Shown here in pieces: positions 1 to 8,718 of a stretch of 40,572 nt of DNA. The DNA comes from Ignavibacteria bacterium RIFOXYB12_FULL_35_14 (GTDB taxonomy: Bacteria; Bacteroidota; Ignavibacteria; Ignavibacteriales; Ignavibacteriaceae). Under the pieces are notes generated by a model. That model worked only from the letters and a program-made list of their open reading frames with translations, ran no database searches and was not told the DNA's origin. The stretch's first letter is position 1, and every line of letters begins with the position of its first letter. The position numbers were made by a program, and so were the translations under genes. Location of the stretch: contig MHAR01000013.1 in NCBI GenBank assembly GCA_001803045.1, forward strand, positions 1 through 40,572, in the 5' to 3' direction.

Positions 1-85
1 GAGACTGATTGTCTGATCTATCGCCTCTTTCTTCCAAATTATTAAGGGAAAGGATATCGCTTACGGCCTTGATTTTTTACATAAC

Positions 86-220
86 AGGTAATAAGGTTTA
101 TGTAATACTACTTTGTTTATTACTAAGGTTACGAGTTCAAGAGACTTAATCAATCTAAGGTTATTTGTTATAAAACCTTAGTAAAAAAACTCAACTCAAA
201 AAAAGAAAACCTTATTACCT
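86..220. repeat. Nested inverted repeats built on AAGGTT/AACCTT upstream of acsA
   Basis: A perfect 14-bp inverted repeat (86-99, AGGTAATAAGGTTT, against 207-220) encloses a smaller hairpin (155-162 CTAAGGTT against 174-181) and one more direct copy of CTAAGGTTA near 123-131. The element ends about 140 bp before the acsA start. It could be a degenerate mobile repeat, an mRNA leader structure or an operator cluster; the sequence does not decide. I see no gene in 1-361. Confidence 0.6.
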
Positions 221-361
221 TATTTAATTCTGACGAATACTCTGCATTTTCATTTTATTCAATATTAAATCAGCAATAAATTTATGAACTAAAAATCATT
301 ATTTTTGACCATTAAAAATAAGCAAGATTTTAGCATTAACTTATTATTGTGAGAATTCCAC

Positions 362-2080
362 ATGTCAAATTCCATTCCTAATATAAAATCATATGAAGAA
401 TCTTATTCAAATTTTTCCTGGGATATTCCTCGAACTGAACTTGGGTATTCCGATGGAAATACAATTAATATTGGTGAATATTGCTCTGACCGAATTTGCA
501 AATTAGGTTACGCAGATAAATTAGCTTTGATTTGGGAAGGATTTACAGGAGAAGTAAGGAAATTCACTTTTAATGATATACGTGTTTTTGCTAACACAAT
601 TGCAAATTTTTTAAAAAATTTAGGACTTAATCCAGGCGATAGAGTTTGTCTTTTCATGGATAAAGTTTCCGAGTTATATTTTGGTTTTCTTGGTATTCTA
701 AAAATGGGAGGTATAGCCCAACCACTTTTTTCTGCTTTTGGTCCCGAATCACTCTTCACACGTCTTGATGATGCAAAAACTTCAGCAATCATAACGCAAA
801 AAAAACATCTTCATAAAGTAAGAGCAACAATAAATGATTTACCAAGCTTAAAACATATTATCGTGGTCGATGATGATGGAACAAAACCATTGAAGGAAAG
901 AGAAATTGCTTTTCACATGGAGAAAGAAGAGAGAATTGAGAAGTTTGATAGCTATCCATCGAAAGCTGAAACCCCATCGGTTTTACATTACACATCAGGG
1001 ACAACCGGCAAACCTAAAGGCGCACAGCATGTTCATTACTCAATTATTTCACAATACATCAGTGCAAAGTATGCTCTTGATTTGAAGGAGGATGATATTT
1101 ATTGGTGCACTGCCGATCCTGGCTGGGTAACGGGAACTTCTTATGGAATAATTGGTGCTTGGGCAAATGGTGTTACTCAATGTGTTCTTGATGCGGGGTT
1201 CAAAGCTGAAAATTGGTACAAGTTTATTGAGAAGCACAAAGTTACAGTTTGGTATTCTGCACCAACAGCAATTCGGGCAATTATGAAAGAAGGAAACGAG
1301 ATAGTAAAGAAATTTAATCTATCTTCTCTCCGTCATCTTGCAAGCGTTGGTGAGCCATTGAATGCTGAAGCAGTCATTTGGTCTAAGGAAGTTTTTGGAT
1401 TGCCTTTTCATGATACTTACTGGCAGACAGAAACCGGGAGCATTGTTGTAAGCAATTATCCAGAAATGAAAATAAAACCTGGCTCAATGGGAAAACCTTT
1501 TCCGGGAATTACTGCAGCTATCGTTGACTTGAAAACTTTTCTTCCAATTGAAAAAAAAGGAATTGTCGGGATGATTGCGCTCAAACCCGGCTGGCCTGCA
1601 ATGTTCAGAACTTATTGGAACAATGAAGAAACTTACAATAATAAATTTAAGAACGGCTGGTATCTTTCTGGTGATAGAGCAAGCATTGATGAAGATGGAT
1701 ATTATTGGTTTGTTGGAAGAGACGATGACGTTATCAATACTGCTGGACATCTTGTTGGTCCATTTGAGATTGAATCTGCATTGCTTGAACATCCCGCAGT
1801 TGCTGAATCGGCTATTGTTGGTAAGCCCGATCCGGTAAACATGGAAGTTGTAAAAGCTTTTATCGCATTAAAGCCCGGTAATGATCCAACAAAAATGCTT
1901 GAACTTGAAATCATGAATTTTATCAGGAAAAAATTATCAGCATTAGCTATGCCTCAAGAAATAGAGTTTGTAGATTCACTTCCAAAAACACGGAGCGGAA
2001 AAATTATGCGCAGAGTCTTGCGTGCAAAGGAATGGGGTGAAGAGAATGGAGATATTTCAACGTTGGAAAATGACATGTAG
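362..2080 (+). CDS. acsA: Acetyl-CoA synthetase (AMP-forming), AcsA-type
   Basis: Activates acetate to acetyl-CoA through acetyl-AMP in the cytoplasm. The 572-residue length fits the short Bacillus-type AcsA. Seen in the sequence: the P-loop-like motif YTSGTTGKPKG near residue 209, then HDTYWQTETG, where the Trp corresponds to the residue that limits the acyl pocket to acetate or propionate in acetyl-CoA synthetases. The C-terminal domain carries TRSGKIMRR, whose Lys (about residue 547) is the conserved catalytic lysine and, in the family, a target of regulatory acetylation. It is followed by a 269-bp repeat-rich gap and then an acyl carrier protein and a kbl-type gene on the same strand. Propionate or another short acid remains possible as substrate. 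Confidence 0.9.
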   Translation: MSNSIPNIKSYEESYSNFSWDIPRTELGYSDGNTINIGEYCSDRICKLGYADKLALIWEGFTGEVRKFTFNDIRVFANTIANFLKNLGLNPGDRVCLFMDKVSELYFGFLGILKMGGIAQPLFSAFGPESLFTRLDDAKTSAIITQKKHLHKVRATINDLPSLKHIIVVDDDGTKPLKEREIAFHMEKEERIEKFDSYPSKAETPSVLHYTSGTTGKPKGAQHVHYSIISQYISAKYALDLKEDDIYWCTADPGWVTGTSYGIIGAWANGVTQCVLDAGFKAENWYKFIEKHKVTVWYSAPTAIRAIMKEGNEIVKKFNLSSLRHLASVGEPLNAEAVIWSKEVFGLPFHDTYWQTETGSIVVSNYPEMKIKPGSMGKPFPGITAAIVDLKTFLPIEKKGIVGMIALKPGWPAMFRTYWNNEETYNNKFKNGWYLSGDRASIDEDGYYWFVGRDDDVINTAGHLVGPFEIESALLEHPAVAESAIVGKPDPVNMEVVKAFIALKPGNDPTKMLELEIMNFIRKKLSALAMPQEIEFVDSLPKTRSGKIMRRVLRAKEWGEENGDISTLENDM

Positions 2081-2118
2081 AGTTAAATTGTCAAATTGTT
2101 TTATTGTTAAATTGATAA

Positions 2119-2272
2119 AGGAAAATTCCAATCAGCAAACCACAAATAACAAATAAAATACAAATGACAATTTCTAAATCGTCTCAAATAAATGAAATTG
2201 GGAAACTCTAAGGAATTTGAAATTTAGTAGTTGAGATTTATTTGGATTTTGTTTTTTGTTATTTGGAAATTA
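2119..2272. repeat. AT-rich long imperfect inverted repeat (MITE-like) between acsA and the carrier protein
   Basis: The left arm (about 2119-2178, containing CCACAAATAACAAATAAAAT) is roughly the reverse complement of the right arm (about 2219-2272, containing ATTTGGATTTTGTTTTTTG and TTATTTGGAAATT). The arms align with mismatches and small gaps and could fold into one long hairpin. No ORF lies inside. It fills most of the gap between stop and start and may separate acsA transcription from the downstream pair. Confidence 0.6.
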
Positions 2273-2349
2273 AGATATCAACTTTGGTAACAGTATTTAG
2301 AATAAAGTTTATCATTAATTAAATTACAGTTAAATTGGAGTAACAAATC

Positions 2350-2631
2350 ATGGCATCCTTAAAAGACACAATTCTCGAATATGTAAAAAATGAATACCTC
2401 GAAGAAGGCAGTGACGAGGAAATCACTTATGATACAGCATTGATATCCGGTGGAATTGTTGACTCATTCTCGATGATTTCCTTAAAAGTCTTTCTGGAAA
2501 CAAAATTTAATATTGATATTCCTGATGCAAAAGCATCACCTGAAGCTTTTGATAGCGTCAATAATATTGTAAAGCTTCTCAAAGAATTTTCCGTCGAAGA
2601 CGGATCCGCCTCTGGCGGAAATGCAAAGTAG
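2350..2631 (+). CDS. Acyl carrier protein
   Basis: A 93-residue, acidic, helical protein with the carrier-protein signature GGIVDSFSM. Ser39 of the DS pair is the expected 4'-phosphopantetheine attachment site. The rest (FLETKFNIDIPDAKASPEAF, then a final helix) follows the helix III/IV pattern of acyl carrier proteins. It ends 9 bp before the kbl-type gene, whose ribosome site (GTAGGAGG) overlaps the end of this gene, so the two are almost certainly co-transcribed. The C-terminal DGSASGGNAK tail is encoded partly by a short palindrome (2605-2619) that looks like an inserted repeat. This is probably a dedicated carrier rather than the fatty-acid-synthesis AcpP, since no fab genes are near; that is inference. 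Confidence 0.88.
   Translation: MASLKDTILEYVKNEYLEEGSDEEITYDTALISGGIVDSFSMISLKVFLETKFNIDIPDAKASPEAFDSVNNIVKLLKEFSVEDGSASGGNAK
2605..2619. repeat. In-frame short palindrome TCCGCC-TCT-GGCGGA
   Basis: A perfect 6-bp stem with a 3-nt loop inside the last codons of the carrier-protein gene. The same core is found at 3169-3183 and, with one change, at 15547-15561. See the finding on this family. Confidence 0.7.
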
Positions 2632-2640
2632 GAGGTTAAG

Positions 2641-3900
2641 ATGGCTTACAATACAGACGTAAGAAAAATTTATTCAGACCAGCTTGAAGAGTTAAAAGGT
2701 CTGGGCATCTTCAAGGAAGAACGGGCAATTTGTACTCCTCAGGATTCTGAAATCGAAGTTGAGTCTCCCATTGGCGCTGAGAAGAAAAGAGTTATTAATA
2801 TGTGCGCGAATAATTATCTCGGTCTTTCTTCTCATCCCGAAGTCGTTAAAGCTGCTCATGAGGGACTCGATGTTAGAGGTTATGGGATGTCTTCCGTCAG
2901 ATTTATTTGCGGAACACAAGACATTCACAAAGAGCTTGAAAAAAAGTTAACTGAGTTTTTAGGAACTGAAGACACAATTCTTTTTCCATCTTGTATGGAT
3001 GCAAATGCCGGTGTGTTTGAGGCAATCTTAACTGAACAAGATGTAATGATTGCCGACAGATTAGTCCACGCATCGATAATTGATGGAATGCGTTTGTGCA
3101 AAGCTCAGAATGATTCATATAAACATTCCGATATGGCACATCTTGAAGAGAAACTGCAGCTTCATCAATCCGCCACAGGCGGAAAAAGGATGAGAGTGAT
3201 AATCACCGATGGCGCATTTTCAATGGATGGTGATCTTGCTAAGATGGATAAAATAGTTGAGCTTGCTGAAAAATATAATGCGATGGTTTTTGTAGATGAT
3301 TCTCATGCGAGCGGTTATATCGGTAAAACAGGTCGAGGTTCTCACGAGCATTTTGGTGTCGTCGGAAAGATTGATATTATAACTACAACACTTGGGAAAG
3401 CACTTGGCGGCGCATCCGGCGGTTGTGTTTCCGGCAGAAAAGAAATCGTTGAAATGTGCAGACAAAAAGCTCGACCGTATCTATTCTCAAATACAGTTGC
3501 TCCGGTTATAGTTGAAGGTGCTTTGAGAGTCCTTGAAATAATTTCAAAATCAACTGCTCGCCGTGATAAGCTTGAAGAGAATACAAAATTCTGGAGAAAA
3601 GGATTGACTGAGGCAGGATTTATAATTAAAGAAGGTGAAACTGCGATTGTTCCAGTTATGCTTTTCAATGCAAAGCTTTCTCAAGATATCGCAAGAGATC
3701 TTTACGCCGAAGGAATTTATGCTGTTGGATTTTTCTTTCCAGTAGTTCCTAAAGGACAAGCAAGAATTAGAACACAATTATCTGCTGCTCATGAAATGCA
3801 TCATTTAGAAAAAGCTCTCGCTGCGTTTATTAAAGTAGGCAAGAAGTATGATATTCTTGGCAAGACGAAGCAAGAGATTATTGATAAGTACGGGATGTGA
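2641..3900 (+). CDS. 2-amino-3-ketobutyrate CoA ligase-type alpha-oxoamine synthase (paralogue 1)
   Basis: A PLP-dependent alpha-oxoamine synthase of 419 residues. Seen motifs: FVDDSHASGYIG (Asp and His of the PLP site), the Schiff-base Lys in TTLGKALGGASGG, and [13 protein letters not shown], all typical of glycine C-acetyltransferase/Kbl rather than serine palmitoyltransferase or BioF. Kbl condenses glycine and acetyl-CoA, or works in reverse with threonine dehydrogenase. The second copy (16360-17625) lies next to tdh, so this copy, which follows a carrier-protein gene by 9 bp, may have a different acyl donor, possibly acyl-ACP; that is inference. A surface loop carries SATGG, encoded by a short palindromic repeat (3169-3183). 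Confidence 0.85.
   Translation: MAYNTDVRKIYSDQLEELKGLGIFKEERAICTPQDSEIEVESPIGAEKKRVINMCANNYLGLSSHPEVVKAAHEGLDVRGYGMSSVRFICGTQDIHKELEKKLTEFLGTEDTILFPSCMDANAGVFEAILTEQDVMIADRLVHASIIDGMRLCKAQNDSYKHSDMAHLEEKLQLHQSATGGKRMRVIITDGAFSMDGDLAKMDKIVELAEKYNAMVFVDDSHASGYIGKTGRGSHEHFGVVGKIDIITTTLGKALGGASGGCVSGRKEIVEMCRQKARPYLFSNTVAPVIVEGALRVLEIISKSTARRDKLEENTKFWRKGLTEAGFIIKEGETAIVPVMLFNAKLSQDIARDLYAEGIYAVGFFFPVVPKGQARIRTQLSAAHEMHHLEKALAAFIKVGKKYDILGKTKQEIIDKYGM
3169..3183. repeat. In-frame short palindrome TCCGCC-ACA-GGCGGA in kbl paralogue 1
   Basis: A perfect 6-bp stem that encodes part of QSATGGK in a loop just before the conserved VIITDGAFSMDGD segment. It shares its arms with the element at 2605-2619. 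Confidence 0.7.
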
Positions 3901-4080
3901 TAATTTAAGATCGAAATTAACTTTTATGTAAATATTTATAAGCATGAGAAGTTCGGAGAATTGATTGATAAAACAAAAATCATTTACTGCTTGTTTATTG
4001 CCATAAGAGTTTAAATCGACAAAATTATTTCTTGCAACTTTAAATATTTCTTAGGAAGTTAGCTTCAGGACAAAAACACG

Positions 4081-4110
4081 GAGTATTCCGTTGAGTATTT
4101 AGGTGAGTAT
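4081..4110. promoter_or_regulatory. Three GAGTAT direct repeats with 12-bp period upstream of the HTCS gene
   Basis: GAGTAT occurs at 4081, 4093 and 4105, ending 30 bp before the regulator start. Regular phasing close to a helical turn suggests a possible protein-binding array, but the unit is short and could be chance. The rest of the 3901-4140 gap shows nothing clear. Confidence 0.3.
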
Positions 4111-4140
4111 ATTACTTTTACTTCTAAATAAAGTTAGTAA

Positions 4141-7100
4141 ATGTTTTCATTAATTATTAAATATATCTGTACAATACTTCTCTTTGTTTCATTCCATCAT
4201 ATCTATCCACAAAAAGCGAATATTTCTTTCCAGCACTTTGGTATTGATCAAGGTATGTCATCATCAAGTGTTGGGGCTATTTTTCAAGACCGCAAAGGTT
4301 ATATGTGGTTTTGTAATTCTAATGGTATAGATCGCTATGATGGCTATAACTTTGTTTCTTATAAATATCCTAGAGGATCTACTGTTCTTATTAACTACTT
4401 CCCAGGTACAATAAGTGAGGATTATGAAGGAAACATCTGGTTTCCTTCTTACAATGGTGGACTTGAAAAACTTAATCCTGAAACCCATACCTTTACAAAT
4501 TATAAGCTTGATCCCCAACACGCAAACACTGGGTGGAGCAACATTGTTATATCAGTTTATATTGATAGTAAAGATGTATTGTGGGTTGGCTCAGGAGATG
4601 GATTTTATAAGTTTAATAAAGATAAGCAAACATTTACCTCATACAGGCATGATCAAAATGATCTTTATAGTCTTGGTAATAATGCTGTCGATGATATTTA
4701 TGAGGACAGATCTGGCACGCTTTGGTTAGCAACCGGTGGCGGCCTCGACAGATTTGATAGAGAAACAAATCAATTCTATCACTACTGGCATTATCCAAAT
4801 AATTACTGGGGCGATAGCAAAACAGGAATGCATTGGTTACAAGCTATCATCGAGGACAATGCCGGAGTATTATGGCTTGGCACTGATGGAGGGTTAGTTG
4901 AGTTCGATACTAAATCTAATAAATTTACTTTGTACCGACATGATCCCAAGATCGCTCTTGTTGGAGAACGTAATATCATTCTGACCCTATGTGAAGACGC
5001 ATCTGGGAATCTGTGGCTTGGTACCATGGCGGGACTTGATATTTTTAATAAAAAAACAAAGACATTCTCATCTTATGTTCACGACGAGAAAAATCCAAAA
5101 AGCTTGAGCAGTAACATTATAAATTCTGTTTTCCGAGATAGGACATGCTCAATATGGATTTCAACAAAACAAGGTGGAGTGAACAGGGTAGACCATCCAA
5201 ATCCACTTTTTACAAAATACATTTTTGATCCTTCAAAGAAAGGAACTCTGTCCTCAGATAAGGTTCTTGTTCTATATAGGGGTAAGATGGGAACCGTATG
5301 GGTTTGTACGTGGAGTGGGTTGGAAATATTTGATGCGAAGAGTGAAACATTTAAAACTTATAATTTTGACTTTACTTCTGTTTTTCAGGACAATTCAGGA
5401 AATATTTTAGTAAGTCCTAAATCAGGCGGTTTGTACAAATTTAATATAAATGATCGCTGGACCTGTTACATAGATTCAACTAAAGGAGTAGATTCTGAAC
5501 AATTTTACTCATTTTATTCTCAACGAAGTGACCAGTTTTGGTTAGGCACTATTAAGGGAGATCTTTATCTGTTTAATCCATTTACGCTTAATAAAAAATG
5601 GATTACAAAAATTAATAATAGTGTGACTACTCTCTACCAGGATACCTATGGATTAGTCTGGTTTGGAGGAAGTACAACCGGTTTATTTTGTTATGATCCA
5701 AACAGAGATACAATAAGCCAATATAACTCCGATACCAAAAACCCTTTAACACTATGCGATAATACTATTTTATCAACAATTTGTGAAGATCAAACCAAAA
5801 CACTCTGGTGTGGATCCAGCAATGGTTTGAACAGATACAATCGTGCTCAAAATACATTTACTCGTTTTAAAGATAAGGATGGATTTTTGAATGAAGGTGT
5901 TCATCAAATACTTGAAGATGATCATGGTAACCTTTGGATGAGTACAGGGAAAGGAATTTCTAAATTTAATCCTCAAACTGGTATATTTAAAAACTATTAC
6001 TCGTCAGATGAATTTGCCGGTATTAATTTTTATTCACAGGCTGGATGCCGGACAGAAAATGGAGAAATGTATTTTGGGGGAGAAAACGGATTTATCCGGT
6101 TTCATCCTGATAGTATAAAAGATGATCCATTTGTACCGCCAATTGTAATAACATCTTTTCGAAAGTTTGAGAAACCATTTCCATTCGGAACAGAAGTAAA
6201 ACTACCGCATACAGATAATTTCATCTCATTTGAATTTGCTGCATTAAGTTATATAAACAGTGCAGAGAATCAATATGCGTATAAGATGGAAGGATTAGAT
6301 AAAGATTGGGTCTATTGCGGAACCAGACGTTATGCGTCATACCCGAATATGGATCCTGGTAAGTTTGTTTTCAGAGTTAAAGGATCAACCAGTAATCGAA
6401 TATGGAATGAAGCCGGAGCCTCACTAAGAATAATAATCAATCCACCTTGGTGGCGGACAACATGGGCTTACATTTTTTATGTGCTTTTTATTTTGGCTAT
6501 TATTTATTTCACCTGGAAAATGCAACTCAAAAGAATAAAGGTTAAGCACGAATTTGAGTTGAGCAGATTTGAAGCACAAAAGCTCCAAGAAATGGATGAA
6601 ATAAAAACCAGATTCTTCACAAACATTTCCCATGAATTCCGCACACCGTTGACTTTAATTCTTGGTCCTGCAAAACAATTATTAGAACGATTAAAAGATG
6701 AAAAAGCAAAAGATGAATTAAACCTAATTCACAGAAGTGCGAGGAAACTAAACAGACTTGTAGATGAGCTGCTCGATATTTCAAGAATTGATGCAGGTGA
6801 AATGAAGCTAAAAGCCTGCCCTTATAATTTTGTTTCATTAGCTAAAGAGATAGTTCTCTCATTCCATTCACTAGCTGAAAGAAAAAATATTATTTTCAAA
6901 TTGAATTGTAATGAGAAAGAGATAATTGCTTATCTGGATAGAGATAAGATTGATAAAATTTTAAGCAACATTTTATCAAATGCATTTAAGTTTACTCCCG
7001 AAGGCGGCAGAGTGGAGGTTGAGATTCTTAGGAAAACAAATGATGTTCAGATAATAATTTCTGATACTGGTACGGGCATTCCAAAAGATAAAATCGATAA

Positions 7101-8199
7101 AATCTTTGACCGCTTCTACCAGGTAGAAGGAAATCATACTAGAGAACAGGAAGGAACAGGCATTGGATTAGCTTTAACACGAGAGTTGGTACAATTGCAT
7201 AAAGGTAGGATAGAAGTAGAAAGTGCTGAAGGAAAGGGATCAACATTCAGGTTAAGCTTTCCTTTGGGTAGAGTACACTTGAAACCGGAAGAGATAGTTG
7301 AACCAGATAAAGAAAAGACCTGTCAGCCTCTGGCTGATGAAGATAAAGAGAAAGCACGAACGAATACAGAACTTGAGGATTTAATTAAAATAAAAAATGA
7401 AAATAAAATTGATATTGAATCTGCAGAAAAATCATCGTTACCAACTGTGCTGATTGTGGAAGATAATGCTGATGTAAGAAAATACATCAGAATGATACTT
7501 GAAAACCAGTACAGTATAAGTGAAGCCAAAGATGGTGAGGAAGGACTTGATAAATCATTTGAGCAAATACCTGATCTTATCATCAGCGATATTATGATGC
7601 CAAAGCTTGATGGTTTTCAGTTGTGCAGTAAATTAAAAACTGATTCAAGAACCAGTCACATTCCCGTTATATTACTTACAGCCAAAGCAACAATGAAAGA
7701 TAAAATAAATGGATTAGAGATCGGAGCGGATGATTATATAATGAAACCCTTTGAAGCTTCGGAACTAAAAGCAAGAATAAAAAATCTTTTACAGCAGAGG
7801 AAGAGATTGCACGAACATTTCCGGCAGCATGGATTATTTGAAATAGAAGAGCAGAATATCACATCACTTGATCAGAAATTTATTCAGAAATCAATTGAGG
7901 TGATTAATAATAATTTATCCAATATTAATTTGAGTGTTGAACTTCTCGCTTCTAATCTTGCTATAAGTAAATGGGTGTTGAATAAAAAACTGTCTGCGCT
8001 GACTGGAGATACACCTGCCGAATTAATTAAGAGAATAAGATTGAGCAAAGCAGCAAAACTGATAGAGCGCAGTACCGGAAATATTTCAGAAATAGCGCTT
8101 GAAGTGGGTTTTACAAATCCCGCATACTTTGCCGAATGTTTCAAAAAACAATTTGGCCTTTCCCCATCACAATATCATCACAGCTCCACCATTAATTAG
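4141..8199 (+). CDS. Hybrid two-component system regulator (HTCS: propeller sensor, kinase, receiver, AraC output)
   Basis: A single-protein sensor-regulator of 1352 residues. An N-terminal hydrophobic signal (1-23) precedes about fourteen Reg_prop blades (recurring 'ED.xGxLWxGTxxGL..F' units, about 30-660) forming two periplasmic propellers. A Y_Y_Y domain (about 683-766) and one transmembrane helix (about 770-792) follow. Then come HisKA with His831 in SHEFRTPLT, HATPase with DTGTGIP and GTGIGLAL, a receiver domain with Asp1150 in IISDIMMP and a KPFE lysine, and a C-terminal AraC helix-turn-helix (about 1267-1347). The family usually senses oligosaccharides and activates the adjacent utilisation locus. 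Here the downstream genes are T9SS cargo, so they are the likely targets. The linker before the receiver holds a short palindrome (7323-7337). Confidence 0.93.
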   Translation: MFSLIIKYICTILLFVSFHHIYPQKANISFQHFGIDQGMSSSSVGAIFQDRKGYMWFCNSNGIDRYDGYNFVSYKYPRGSTVLINYFPGTISEDYEGNIWFPSYNGGLEKLNPETHTFTNYKLDPQHANTGWSNIVISVYIDSKDVLWVGSGDGFYKFNKDKQTFTSYRHDQNDLYSLGNNAVDDIYEDRSGTLWLATGGGLDRFDRETNQFYHYWHYPNNYWGDSKTGMHWLQAIIEDNAGVLWLGTDGGLVEFDTKSNKFTLYRHDPKIALVGERNIILTLCEDASGNLWLGTMAGLDIFNKKTKTFSSYVHDEKNPKSLSSNIINSVFRDRTCSIWISTKQGGVNRVDHPNPLFTKYIFDPSKKGTLSSDKVLVLYRGKMGTVWVCTWSGLEIFDAKSETFKTYNFDFTSVFQDNSGNILVSPKSGGLYKFNINDRWTCYIDSTKGVDSEQFYSFYSQRSDQFWLGTIKGDLYLFNPFTLNKKWITKINNSVTTLYQDTYGLVWFGGSTTGLFCYDPNRDTISQYNSDTKNPLTLCDNTILSTICEDQTKTLWCGSSNGLNRYNRAQNTFTRFKDKDGFLNEGVHQILEDDHGNLWMSTGKGISKFNPQTGIFKNYYSSDEFAGINFYSQAGCRTENGEMYFGGENGFIRFHPDSIKDDPFVPPIVITSFRKFEKPFPFGTEVKLPHTDNFISFEFAALSYINSAENQYAYKMEGLDKDWVYCGTRRYASYPNMDPGKFVFRVKGSTSNRIWNEAGASLRIIINPPWWRTTWAYIFYVLFILAIIYFTWKMQLKRIKVKHEFELSRFEAQKLQEMDEIKTRFFTNISHEFRTPLTLILGPAKQLLERLKDEKAKDELNLIHRSARKLNRLVDELLDISRIDAGEMKLKACPYNFVSLAKEIVLSFHSLAERKNIIFKLNCNEKEIIAYLDRDKIDKILSNILSNAFKFTPEGGRVEVEILRKTNDVQIIISDTGTGIPKDKIDKIFDRFYQVEGNHTREQEGTGIGLALTRELVQLHKGRIEVESAEGKGSTFRLSFPLGRVHLKPEEIVEPDKEKTCQPLADEDKEKARTNTELEDLIKIKNENKIDIESAEKSSLPTVLIVEDNADVRKYIRMILENQYSISEAKDGEEGLDKSFEQIPDLIISDIMMPKLDGFQLCSKLKTDSRTSHIPVILLTAKATMKDKINGLEIGADDYIMKPFEASELKARIKNLLQQRKRLHEHFRQHGLFEIEEQNITSLDQKFIQKSIEVINNNLSNINLSVELLASNLAISKWVLNKKLSALTGDTPAELIKRIRLSKAAKLIERSTGNISEIALEVGFTNPAYFAECFKKQFGLSPSQYHHSSTIN
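7323..7337. repeat. In-frame palindrome TCAGCC-TCT-GGCTGA in the HTCS linker
   Basis: A perfect 6-bp stem and 3-nt loop encoding part of CQPLADE in the non-conserved linker between the ATPase and receiver domains. It has the same architecture and loop as the TCCGCC-TCT-GGCGGA element but different arms. Confidence 0.55.
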
Positions 8200-8225
8200 T
8201 AAACCAACAGCCTTTTTCATACCAA

Positions 8226-8266
8226 ACAATCAAAATTGGTAGAAATACAATCAAAATTGGTAGAAA
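8226..8266. promoter_or_regulatory. 20-bp perfect direct repeat, 21-bp period: candidate HTCS operator
   Basis: ACAATCAAAATTGGTAGAAA occurs at 8226-8245 and again at 8247-8266, separated by one base. A 21-bp period (two helical turns) is the classical arrangement for an AraC-family dimer binding tandem half-sites. The site lies just after the HTCS stop and about 107 bp before the first downstream start codon, where an activator site would be expected. Function is inferred from layout only. Confidence 0.65.
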
Positions 8267-8372
8267 ATTATCCTTTTAAAGCTTACCATACCATTGTAAA
8301 AATTTCACTTTAATTCATTTTTATAAGCACAGTCTGACGAATTCCTAACGTATTCGAGGATAGAGAAAAACA

Positions 8373-8696
8373 ATGTTATCAAAAAATTCAGAGATGGATG
8401 ATGTAATTCCTTTTGAGTTTTATTTAAGCCAGAATTATCCGAATCCGTTCAGAGATAAAACGATTATAAAATATTGTATTGGGTACAAAACCAGGGTGAA
8501 GCTGACGATCTTAGATGCCAAAGGAGAAGTAATAGAAACACTAGTAGATGAAGAAAAGAAACCCGGCACGTATGAAATTGAATTTTCTGCTTCAACTTGT
8601 CATTCCCGCGAAAGCCGTAATCTATCTGAGGGAAATTATTTCTACCGTTTAGAAGCCGGAGATTATGTAAGTGAGAAGAAAATTGTTTTAGAATAA
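8373..8696 (+). CDS. Orphan T9SS type A sorting-domain protein
   Basis: A 107-residue product that is almost entirely a C-terminal secretion/sorting domain: FYLSQNYPNPFRDKTIIKY, then VKLTILDAKGEVIETLVDEE, then GNYFYRLEAGDYVSEKKIVL. It has no signal peptide and no cargo domain, so it cannot follow the normal Sec plus T9SS route as it stands. It is likely the 3' remnant of a larger cargo gene or a recently shuffled domain. A GAGGA-like site lies upstream at a workable distance. About eight extra residues (STCHSRES region) relative to its neighbours come from a small repeat at about 8599-8625. Confidence 0.6.
   Translation: MLSKNSEMDDVIPFEFYLSQNYPNPFRDKTIIKYCIGYKTRVKLTILDAKGEVIETLVDEEKKPGTYEIEFSASTCHSRESRNLSEGNYFYRLEAGDYVSEKKIVLE
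8599..8625. repeat. Small repeat inserted in frame in a sorting domain (TCATTCCCGCGAAAG type)
   Basis: TGTCATTCCCGCGAAAGCCG encodes CHSRESR in the middle of the sorting domain, where sister domains in this window read directly from the beta strand into NLPSGVYFY. It resembles the widespread ATTCCCGCGAAAGCGGGAAT palindrome with a decayed right arm. Confidence 0.6.
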
Positions 8697-8718
8697 TAAT
8701 TTATAAAGGAGGTTCATT

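Noticed and set aside
1-80. Possible end or start of a coding region on either strand at the window edge
   Set aside because: A short open stretch exists on the minus strand (SDILSLNNLEERGD) but it has an upstream stop and no start codon, and the plus frame closes within 45 bp.
2641-3900. Serine palmitoyltransferase, because of the adjacent acyl carrier protein
   Set aside because: Motifs LGKALGGASGG and [13 protein letters not shown] are Kbl-type; the Bacteroidota SPT patterns I recall differ around the PLP lysine.
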